Below are positions 41,852 through 48,669 of a DNA stretch of 64,000 nt, piece after piece; position 1 is the first letter of the stretch; each line of letters starts with the position of its first letter. Origin of the DNA: Paenibacillus auburnensis (GTDB lineage: Bacteria > Bacillota > Bacilli > Paenibacillales > Paenibacillaceae). The translations under genes and the position numbers were made by a program. The notes beneath the pieces are model-generated. The model worked only from the letters and a program-made list of their open reading frames with translations, did not search any database and was not told where the DNA came from. Where the stretch lies: the NCBI RefSeq assembly GCF_927798115.1, contig NZ_CAKMMG010000005.1, forward strand, positions 1-64,000, written 5' to 3'.

Positions 41852-42715
41852 TTAGCCTTTCATTGCTGCAATCGGAATGAACTTAAGCTTTTTCAGCGAT
41901 CCGTTCTGGAATTTCTTGCTCTGTACATATTCGATGAATTCTTTGGTTGCGCCGGTCGGCTGGCCTTTGGTCATGTAGTAGCCGTATGCCCAAATCTTGT
42001 ACGAGCCATTGATTACGTTATCCGTAGTAGCGGCCACACCGTTGAATTTCACAGCCTTGATGTCGCTGCCGGTTACATAAACGAGGTCGATGTAGCCAAT
42101 GGAGTTAGGTGTAGTTGCAACCGCTGTTTTCATGTCACCGCTGGAGCCGGTTTCCTTATAGTTTTTCTCTTTTTTCACGATATCTCCGCCGCCCAGTGCC
42201 TTAGCCTGGTAGTTAACGCGTGTACCGGAACCGAATGAACGTGTAATCACTACGATGTTGGCATCCGATCCGCCGACATCCTTCCAGTTGGTGATTTTAC
42301 CGGAGAAAATGCCTGCCAGCTGTTCGGTAGTCAGGTTGTCTACACCGACATTTTTGTTCACGATGGTGGCAAAAGGAATAACCGCTACCTTGTTCGCTAC
42401 CTGTCCGTCAAATGCTTTGAAGCCTGGTACGTCAATACTGGCATCCCAGTCGCAGGCGCCGATATCGGCGATGCCTTTCTTCACGGCCTGTGGTCCGGTA
42501 ACCGAACCTTTGCCGGAAGCGGCGATTTTCACTTTTGGATGCAGCTTCTGGAATTCTTTGGCTGCCTGCAGCGTGAGCGGAAGCAGTGCTGTGGAGCCGT
42601 TGACTGTAATTTTACCCTTGAGGCTGTCTGCCGCTGCAGCAATCCCTGCAAAAGATGCTGTTACCGCGATGACCGCTGTCAGTGCTGTTACCGTTAATTT
42701 TTTGAAAACCTTCAT
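41852..42715 (-). CDS. pstS: Phosphate-binding protein PstS, apparently without a lipobox
   Basis: The 287-residue product has a signal peptide (MKVFKKLTVTALTAVIAVTA, cleavage near GIAAAADS) and the PstS fold: ITVNGSTALLPLTLQAAKEF, ASGKGSVTGPQAV, IGACDWDAS, TRSFGSGTRVNYQ. These Ser, Thr, Asp and Arg residues form the phosphate site. Gram-positive PstS proteins are usually lipoproteins; here no Cys follows the signal segment (AGIAAAADSL), so anchoring would need another route. ATG 42715 has AGGAG upstream. It lies 59 bp after the stalk/propeller gene and heads pstSCA. Confidence 0.92.
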   Translation of the reverse strand: MKVFKKLTVTALTAVIAVTASFAGIAAAADSLKGKITVNGSTALLPLTLQAAKEFQKLHPKVKIAASGKGSVTGPQAVKKGIADIGACDWDASIDVPGFKAFDGQVANKVAVIPFATIVNKNVGVDNLTTEQLAGIFSGKITNWKDVGGSDANIVVITRSFGSGTRVNYQAKALGGGDIVKKEKNYKETGSSGDMKTAVATTPNSIGYIDLVYVTGSDIKAVKFNGVAATTDNVINGSYKIWAYGYYMTKGQPTGATKEFIEYVQSKKFQNGSLKKLKFIPIAAMKG

Positions 42716-42774
42716 GAAATAATTCTCCTCCCGGCGTTTGCGCCGTTATATTGTGTGGGTGTGGGTGGACTTGC

Positions 42775-44193
42775 TTATTTGGTGAGCTGAAGTGCCTGGC
42801 CGTTCTGGATCAGGAGCACTTTGCCGTCACTTACGATAGCCAGCTTGCTGCCGTCATGGGAAACCGCTACTTCCGAAACATCTTCGGTAGTGTGGAAGAG
42901 CGAAGTTTTGCTGCCGTTTGCATCGATCGAATAAATCGTGGTGCTTCCGTCAGCTGCCGTACCGGACACGATAAGTCCCGTGGTTACGCCGGTAGTCCAG
43001 GAAGGCTCTACATCAAGCGCGATGTTGGTAATGGCACCATCCGCTCCAATGGATTTCAGGGTGTTCGCCGCATTTCCGTCCGGATCTGCGCTCAGGTAGG
43101 CTACAGTACCATTTGCCAAAATTTCAGGATACAGTTTGTTATCCAACGCTGTAGTCAGAGCTGCCGGCTTCGCGTCTTTAGTGGAGAGGTCCAGCTTGTA
43201 CAATTGCTCTCCGGCTTTGCTGAAGTCTACGGTCAATGAATCTTCGGTGCTGTCAGCATCATTCTTGGCAACACCGGTTACATTGACAATGTAGACCACG
43301 CTTTTCGCATCAGCAGACAGCCGAAGCTCCGATTTGTTCTCGACTTTATCTTCAAGAAGGGTTTTGACGGCTCCTGTATCTACAGAGATTTGGCCAATCT
43401 TCTCCTGCTTGTCGCCCTGGATGAAGTAGATCGTTTTGCCGTCCTGCGACCAGACCAGATCCATCTTCACGCTCGTATCCGTACCCAGTGGGGAAATCGC
43501 ACCGCTCGACAGGTTGATCAGATTCAGCTGGCCTTTATCATCTGTGAATGCGCCCCATTTCTGATCTGGGGATACCGCGAAATCCAGTGCACTTTCATTG
43601 GAAGAGAAAATATCATATACGCCAGGGAAGGCACTGAATTTGAGCAGCTGGGCGGTTTCGGAATCGCTCCGGTTCGCAATGATGCTTCCATCGGCGTTCC
43701 AGTGCAGCGTATCGAACTGGCCTTCCGGACGGGCAAAGCTCAGAATCGACTGGTCTTCAGCCGTGAGCTCACCGCCAAGGGCAGTAACCAGCTTGGTCAG
43801 CTCTACGTATACTTTTCCGTTATAGAGTACAGGCGCTACTGTGAACTGCTGCGATACTCCGTCCACCAGATAGCTTTTGGCATCCGCTTGAAGCTGTACG
43901 GTATGTAATCCTTTACTGTCATTCAATTCAAAACCGTTGCTGCTGAGGATCACTTTGGCTCCTAGCTCCCCGGCAACTTCACTAAGGGAATACAGTTTGT
44001 AGCCGCTGCTGTCTATTGTGCTGAACGCAACCGGCAGGCTGTTGACTTTCCATGTCGCCTTCGCTGTTTTGACTGCTGATGTATTGACGGCGGCGGCGCT
44101 CACGTTGCTGCTAGTTGCCACAATGCTGCCTGCCCCCCCTGTTACGAGAAGTGCTGAAGCCAAAGCCGCGCCGAACCATTTACTATTTCTCAA
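42775..44193 (-). CDS. Secreted stalk-domain plus TolB/WD40-like propeller protein
   Basis: The 472-residue product has a signal peptide (MRNSKWFGAALASALLVTGG, cut near SNVSAAAV), a stalk-like N-terminal domain similar to copper-amine-oxidase N units (YKLYSLSEVAGELGAKVIL; VLYNGKVYVELTKLVTALGG), then a six-or-so bladed TolB-like propeller (FAVSPDQKWGAFTDDKGQL, LVWSQDGKTIYFIQGD, LRLSADAKSVVYIVN, VAVSHDGSKLAIVSDG). The start is TTG 44193 with AAAAGGG upstream. It lies 59 bp before pstS with no terminator between, so it is probably co-transcribed with pstSCA. Function is unknown; a phosphate-linked surface role is inference. Confidence 0.75.
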   Translation of the reverse strand: MRNSKWFGAALASALLVTGGAGSIVATSSNVSAAAVNTSAVKTAKATWKVNSLPVAFSTIDSSGYKLYSLSEVAGELGAKVILSSNGFELNDSKGLHTVQLQADAKSYLVDGVSQQFTVAPVLYNGKVYVELTKLVTALGGELTAEDQSILSFARPEGQFDTLHWNADGSIIANRSDSETAQLLKFSAFPGVYDIFSSNESALDFAVSPDQKWGAFTDDKGQLNLINLSSGAISPLGTDTSVKMDLVWSQDGKTIYFIQGDKQEKIGQISVDTGAVKTLLEDKVENKSELRLSADAKSVVYIVNVTGVAKNDADSTEDSLTVDFSKAGEQLYKLDLSTKDAKPAALTTALDNKLYPEILANGTVAYLSADPDGNAANTLKSIGADGAITNIALDVEPSWTTGVTTGLIVSGTAADGSTTIYSIDANGSKTSLFHTTEDVSEVAVSHDGSKLAIVSDGKVLLIQNGQALQLTK

Positions 44194-44291
44194 TTAGATT
44201 CACCCTTTTCCTATAGGTAACTGCTAATGTTATTTTCATCTACCAGTGTGAATTCTGTTCAAGAGGAATGTTATGGAAATATTAAGTAAAT

Positions 44292-44326
44292 AAAAAGACC
44301 GGCCCCGAAATGCTTCGAGGTCGGCC
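44292..44326 (-). terminator. Terminator of the lipoprotein gene
   Basis: On the minus strand GGCCGACCTCGAA, loop GCAT, TTCGGGGCCGGTC is followed by TTTTT, located 58 bp after the lipoprotein stop. Confidence 0.85.
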
Positions 44327-44383
44327 TGTGAGTAAACTCAGTGTAAAAACCGGAGTAAAATGTTTAAAAAAGTCCTGTTAATG

Positions 44384-44827
44384 TTAATTTTCAATCCAAG
44401 TGACTATAATCTCAGCACCGCCGGGTCTTGCTTCAGAGCTGCTGCCTATAATGGAATATGAGTAGCTGCCCGGGGCTTTTCCGCTAATAATCAGATTGTT
44501 CCGCTCCACAATTTCCGTATTACTAACTAATTCCTTGTCTTGAATATACTTTATATATGTAGTGCCCAGCTTAGCCATACTTTCCTCAGTCTCATAGATT
44601 AGCATGGATGATTTCTTGCCGCCGACAAGTTCCCCTTCCGTAAAAGTGATGCCCGCCCCCTCAGGGATCGGCAAATCACCGGGAAAATACTGCGGATCAC
44701 GAATCTGCTCCTGAGCCAGCGTATGGAAATTCTCATCCCCTGTTTCCGTGCGGTTGCAAGCAACTAGCGAAGCAGCGGCGGCTAGCAGGATCAGCAGGGA
44801 AAAAACAGGTTTCTTGGCCAACCTCAT
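44384..44827 (-). CDS. Small lipoprotein of unknown function
   Basis: The 147-residue product has a signal peptide with lipobox (LLAAAASLVACNR; Cys about 24). The mature part of about 120 residues is mixed alpha/beta (e.g. YFPGDLPIPEGAGITFTEGE; STSKLGTTYIKYI-like helix at ESMAKLGTTYIKYIQDKE; ending GGAEIIVTWIEN). I do not recognise a family. ATG 44827 has GGAGG upstream. Three 28 bp tandem repeats lie directly upstream (44856-44939), where its promoter or leader should be. Confidence 0.75.
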   Translation of the reverse strand: MRLAKKPVFSLLILLAAAASLVACNRTETGDENFHTLAQEQIRDPQYFPGDLPIPEGAGITFTEGELVGGKKSSMLIYETEESMAKLGTTYIKYIQDKELVSNTEIVERNNLIISGKAPGSYSYSIIGSSSEARPGGAEIIVTWIEN

Positions 44828-44855
44828 ACAGAAACCTCCTCTATGGTATAAACGG

Positions 44856-44939
44856 AGATATGAGCAAAGTTTGATTTAAAGAGAGATACAAGCTGAGTTT
44901 GATAAAAACAAAGATATAAGCAGAGTTTGATATAAACAG
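44856..44939. repeat. Three tandem 28 bp repeats upstream of the lipoprotein gene
   Basis: Units start at 44856, 44884 and 44912, each beginning AGATA and containing GAGTTTGAT or AAGTTTGAT. They are AT-rich and imperfect. They lie about 28 bp upstream of the lipoprotein start, so copy number could affect its expression. Confidence 0.75.
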
Positions 44940-45071
44940 AGCATACGGTGATTGCAACATATACCCTTATTTAACCAGTTTGGCCAGGGTGCAAACAGAA
45001 TAGTGAAAATTTTAGGTTTCCTTGTTCGATTTAATAGGGAAAATAGAGTGGGGGCGTTGCCAATTCGCGAT

Positions 45072-45097
45072 AATCAAGCGCATAGGTGCGCTTGATT
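45072..45097. repeat. Perfect 10 bp inverted repeat
   Basis: AATCAAGCGC, 6 nt loop, GCGCTTGATT. There is no T run on either strand, so it is not an obvious terminator. It lies just before the 51 bp array. Confidence 0.6.
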
Positions 45098-45119
45098 CGG
45101 CGCTGGCGGGCTGAATGAG

Positions 45120-45331
45120 GCGAAATCAACGGGATTTTTCCCTTTGTTTCTGCGATATTGCGCCGAAGTGGCGAAATCAACGGGATTTTTCCCTTTGTTT
45201 CTGCGATATTGCGCCGGAGTGGCGAAATCAACGGGATTTTTCCCTTTTTCCCTTTGTTTCTGCCGTGTTGCGCCGCAGTGGCGGAATCAACAGGATTTTT
45301 CCCTTTGTTTCTGCGGTATTGCGCCGGAATG
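45120..45331. repeat. Tandem array of a 51 bp unit with internal AACGGGA/TCCCTTT dyad
   Basis: Four units start at 45120, 45171, 45222 and 45281; a fifth begins at 45332 and decays. Units 1 and 2 are nearly identical; unit 3 is 59 bp, carrying an 8 bp internal duplication of TTTTCCCT. Each holds AACGGGA-TTTT-TCCCTTT (AACAGGA in unit 4) and a GCGCCG segment. The length is a multiple of three, so reading frames are open on both strands, but the 59 bp unit breaks them and no start with a ribosome site is evident; I regard it as non-coding. Confidence 0.85.
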
Positions 45332-45542
45332 GCGAAATTAGGGTTGTTGTGAAGTGAATGAACTTCAGTCTGGGAGTTGCATCACTCACTTGGAGAATTC
45401 CATTGGTGCTTTACGTTTTAAATTCCCATGGTGAACGAGAGTCGCTGTAAAAATCCATATACTGGTCTAAAGAGCGCCGCGCTAACACCCCCACCTTGAT
45501 ACTGGAGAGCACTTCTGAAATACGATTTCCTCATAGGCTCGA

Positions 45543-45622
45543 TGCTTCATGGTACTTGTCTCTGCTTCATGGTGCACGTCTCTGCTTCATAGTACTCGTC
45601 TCTACTTCATGGTGCTCGCCGC
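45543..45622. repeat. Four tandem 20 bp repeats
   Basis: Units at 45543, 45563, 45583 and 45603 share (T)GCTTCATGGTRCNYGTCTC with one or two changes each. They lie about 185 bp upstream of the exporter promoter; the rest of 44940-45808 outside the listed repeats shows no supported gene. Confidence 0.8.
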
Positions 45623-45808
45623 CCTCTTCTTACTTTGTAGTAAATTGGCGGCTACTCTCCAGTTTGATTAAGGGGCCTAGCCTAAGATCCTTTACTTTTG
45701 TTCCTCGCTGCCCCCGATTATGCCTGCCCTTTATTCACGATCAATTCCAGAATAGAAAAACCATAAGTTTGATCTAGTTAAGATTTATATCACAGCAATA
45801 AATAACGG

Positions 45809-45837
45809 TTTACTTTTCCAAAAGATTATTTTATATT
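45809..45837 (+). promoter_or_regulatory. Promoter of the ABC exporter-TetR operon
   Basis: TTTACT (45809-45814), 17 bp spacer, TATATT (45832-45837). The palindrome at 45838 abuts the -10 box and covers the probable transcription start, which suits repression. Confidence 0.65.
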
Positions 45838-45857
45838 ATGAGTGAGTACTCACTCAT
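45838..45857. promoter_or_regulatory. Perfect 20 bp palindromic operator (TetR-type)
   Basis: ATGAGTGAGTACTCACTCAT is fully self-complementary. It lies between the -10 box and the ATPase start of an operon whose last gene is a TetR regulator, so autoregulation is expected. Confidence 0.85.
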
Positions 45858-45882
45858 ATTGATGAGAATCGAGGAGATCGAC

Positions 45883-46614
45883 ATGAATCAGGACACTCCG
45901 GTTATTACAGTAACCCATGTCAGCAGAGCTTTTGGCAGCAAGGAGGTGCTTCGGAATATTAATCTTCAGGTAAATAAGGCAGAAACCTTTGGACTTCTGG
46001 GTCCATCCGGCTCCGGTAAAACTACACTTGTGAAGCTTCTTACCGGCATTGATGAGGTCAGCTCAGGTGAAGTGCAGGTCTTGGGGGTAAAGATTCCCTC
46101 ACTGCCGATGCTGCAGCAAATCGGATATATGGCCCAGTCTGATGCCTTATACACGGAGCTGAGCGCGAAGGAAAATCTGGAGTTTTTCGCCGCCCTTTAT
46201 GGTCTTAAAGGCGGAAACCGCACACGGCGGATAGCCGATGTCATGGAACTGGTAAACCTGCAGGAGCATCTGCGCAAACGCGTCGATCAATATTCCGGAG
46301 GCATGAAGCGGCGCTTGTCGCTGGCCATCGCTCTCCTGCATGAGCCCCCGCTGCTCATTCTTGATGAGCCTACCGTTGGCATTGACCCGGTGCTGCGCCA
46401 GTCCATCTGGCGGGAGCTGCGGGAGCTGAACCGTCAGGGCACTACCATTGTGCTGACAACTCACGTAATGGACGAGGCCGAGAAATGCGACCGGCTGGGG
46501 ATGATCCGGGACGGTGAGCTGCTGGCTGTAGATACTCCGGCCGGGCTGATGCAGGCGAGCGGCTCTGCTACGATTGAGGAAGCTTTTCTATACTATGGAG
46601 GTGCCCGCAAATGA
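45883..46614 (+). CDS. ABC exporter ATPase subunit
   Basis: The 243-residue ATPase of the DrrA/CcmA-like group has Walker A LGPSGSGKTTLVKLLTG, Q loop GYMAQSDALY, signature YSGGMKRRLSLA, Walker B LLILDEPTVGIDP and switch His in VLTTHVMDEAEK. It pairs with the ABC-2 permease whose start overlaps its stop (ATGA). ATG 45883 has GAGGAG upstream; an earlier in-frame ATG at 45838 lies inside the operator and lacks a site. Substrate is unknown; TetR control suggests a toxic compound or antibiotic. Confidence 0.93.
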   Translation: MNQDTPVITVTHVSRAFGSKEVLRNINLQVNKAETFGLLGPSGSGKTTLVKLLTGIDEVSSGEVQVLGVKIPSLPMLQQIGYMAQSDALYTELSAKENLEFFAALYGLKGGNRTRRIADVMELVNLQEHLRKRVDQYSGGMKRRLSLAIALLHEPPLLILDEPTVGIDPVLRQSIWRELRELNRQGTTIVLTTHVMDEAEKCDRLGMIRDGELLAVDTPAGLMQASGSATIEEAFLYYGGARK

Positions 46615-47642
46615 GAATCCGGGCAATTACAATTCGAATTCTACGGCAGTTTATTCATGATAAACGGACAATGGCGCTGATGTTCATCGCGCCCCTGATC
46701 GTGCTCAGCTTAATGAGCCTGGTGTTCAACGGCGACACTTATAAACCAAATATCGGCGTTACCGCAGGAACGGCTGTCTTTACCCCCGCCCTGGAAGCGC
46801 AGGAGGCTGAAGTTACCGCATTCGCTACAACTGAGCTGGGGAACGCTGCACTGAAGGACGGCGAGATTGATGCGCTAATCACAATGGACGGAACCACTCC
46901 CGGGGTTATGCTGGAAGGCAGCAACCCTACGGCCAACCGAGCTGTCATGCAGGTATTGCAGGAAGCCATGCAGCGGCTGCAGCCTTCAGGCTCCGGACAG
47001 GTTCAGCCGGCCATCAGCTATCTGTACGGCGCTGAGGACATGACCACAATCGACCGTTTCGGTCCGATTATGATCGGGGTCTTCATCTTCTTCTTCGTCT
47101 TCCTGATCGCCGGCGTCTCCTTCCTGCGCGAACGGACTACCGGAACACTGGAGCGCCTGCTCTCCACGCCGCTGAAGCGCTGGGAGATTGTACTCGGTTA
47201 TGTCTGCGGCTTCGGCATCTTCACCGTCATTCAGGCGCTGCTGATCTCCTGGTTCTCCATCCAGGTGCTCGGCATTATGATGGCTGGCAGCTTCGGCTAT
47301 GTGCTGCTGATGACGCTGCTGCTGGCGGTAACAGCACTTACTCTGGGGACGCTGCTCTCCGCATTTGCCGCCAATGAGCTGCAGATGATCCAGTTCATCC
47401 CGCTGGTCATTGTGCCGCAGATTTTCTTAAGCGGGCTGTTCCCGCTTGATACCCTTCCCCTGTGGCTGCAGCGGATCGGGCTGGCCACACCGATCTATTA
47501 CGGCGCACAGGCGCTGATGGATATCATGATCCGCGGCAAAGGCTGGAGCGCTATTGCACTGGAGGTATATGTGCTGATCGGGTTCTCCCTCCTGTTCATG
47601 GCACTGAATGTTCTGGCCCTGCGCAAGCACCGGAAGATGTAG
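46611..47642 (+). CDS. ABC-2 type exporter permease
   Basis: The 343-residue product has one N-terminal membrane segment (MALMFIAPLIVLSLMSLVF), an extracellular loop of about 130 residues, and five C-terminal segments (IMIGVFIFFFVFLIAGVSFL ... VLIGFSLLFMALNVLAL), with the cytoplasmic ERTTGTLERLLSTPLKRWE segment typical of YhgE/DrrB-like ABC-2 exporters. The start overlaps the ATPase stop by 4 bp and has GGAGGTG upstream. It forms a complete exporter with the ATPase. Confidence 0.92.
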   Translation: MRIRAITIRILRQFIHDKRTMALMFIAPLIVLSLMSLVFNGDTYKPNIGVTAGTAVFTPALEAQEAEVTAFATTELGNAALKDGEIDALITMDGTTPGVMLEGSNPTANRAVMQVLQEAMQRLQPSGSGQVQPAISYLYGAEDMTTIDRFGPIMIGVFIFFFVFLIAGVSFLRERTTGTLERLLSTPLKRWEIVLGYVCGFGIFTVIQALLISWFSIQVLGIMMAGSFGYVLLMTLLLAVTALTLGTLLSAFAANELQMIQFIPLVIVPQIFLSGLFPLDTLPLWLQRIGLATPIYYGAQALMDIMIRGKGWSAIALEVYVLIGFSLLFMALNVLALRKHRKM

Positions 47643-47708
47643 CTTGGTGTAATTTGTCCGGCGCCCGTGATACTATTAACGGATAGCATAAATTTGGAGG
47701 GCATCAAC

Positions 47709-48401
47709 ATGAAGAAGGACAGTGCTGAGCAGCACGAAATTGAGCAATGGATGGAGGAGCTGCTGGCGATAGGCGGAGACAAGCAAATGACGCCGAAGCA
47801 GATTTCTATTTTGGAGGCGGCGGTCGAAATCTTCTCCGACAAAGGCTTCTCGGCAGCGTCTACCAGTGAAATTGCCCAAAAGGCCGGAGTAGCTGAAGGG
47901 ACGATTTTCCGCTATTACAAGACGAAAAAGGATCTGCTGCTGTCTATTGTAGGGCCGACCATGAGCCGTATGATCGCTCCCTTCGTGATGCGCAATTTTA
48001 ACGGTGTGCTGGATATGCCTTTTGAGAGCTATGAAGCGTTTCTGCGGGCCTTTATCCTTAACCGCCTGGAATTTGCCCGCAATAACTTTAAAATTATACG
48101 GATTCTAATTCAAGAGATCCCCTTCCAGCCTATACTGCGCAAGCATTTTTCCGAGAACATCCTCAACCAGGTGCTGGAGCGCGTAACCGCTATCACCGAG
48201 CATTTCAAGGCTAAAGGTGAAATTATCGAGGCACCTACGCCAGCGATTATCCGCTTCACGGTCTCCTCGGTGATCGGTTATCTGGTGACCCGCCTGCTGC
48301 TGATGCCCGAGAAGGACTGGAATGATGAGGAAGAGATCAACCTGATCCTGAGCTTTATGCTCCACGGAATTGGCGGACCGGGACAGCAAGCAGAACAGTA
48401 A
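47709..48401 (+). CDS. TetR-family transcriptional regulator
   Basis: The 230-residue product has an N-terminal TetR HTH (ILEAAVEIFSDKGFSAASTS, EIAQKAGVAEGTIFRYYKTK) and an all-helical ligand domain with hydrophobic patches (FVMRNFNGVLDMPFESYEAF). ATG 47709 has GGAGGG upstream. It is the third gene of the exporter operon, and the palindrome at 45838 is its likely operator. The inducer is unknown. Confidence 0.93.
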   Translation: MKKDSAEQHEIEQWMEELLAIGGDKQMTPKQISILEAAVEIFSDKGFSAASTSEIAQKAGVAEGTIFRYYKTKKDLLLSIVGPTMSRMIAPFVMRNFNGVLDMPFESYEAFLRAFILNRLEFARNNFKIIRILIQEIPFQPILRKHFSENILNQVLERVTAITEHFKAKGEIIEAPTPAIIRFTVSSVIGYLVTRLLLMPEKDWNDEEEINLILSFMLHGIGGPGQQAEQ

Positions 48402-48507
48402 AAAGCGTTCGGGCGGCGGGGATTGCGGCTTTCGCGGCAGGACTTATAGCATCAGCGGCGGGGCTTGCAGTTCAGCGGCGGAGTGAGCATATGATAGACC
48501 TTGGGGT

Positions 48508-48543
48508 AGCCCGGAAGTGAATTCTTCCGGGCTGCTTTTTTGT
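48508..48543 (+). terminator. Terminator of the exporter-TetR operon
   Basis: Stem AGCCCGGAAG / CTTCCGGGCT with 6 nt loop, followed by GCTTTTTT. Confidence 0.92.
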
Positions 48544-48669
48544 GCAGACTGTCAGACTGTTCGGGGGGATTCCCCGCTGATTCACTCCGCACTTTGAGGC
48601 GTACGCTTGTTCTGCTATTATAAGAGAAACGAACGGCGGCATTAAAGCGATTAAGGATGTGATGTAAGT

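Noticed and set aside
45120..45331. CRISPR-like array
   Set aside because: Units are directly tandem with no unique spacers, and no cas genes are in the window.
45031..45360. Several open frames on both strands through the 51 bp array, reading as repeated 17-residue peptides
   Set aside because: A repeat length divisible by three opens frames by chance; the 59 bp unit breaks them, and no start codon with a ribosome site is present.
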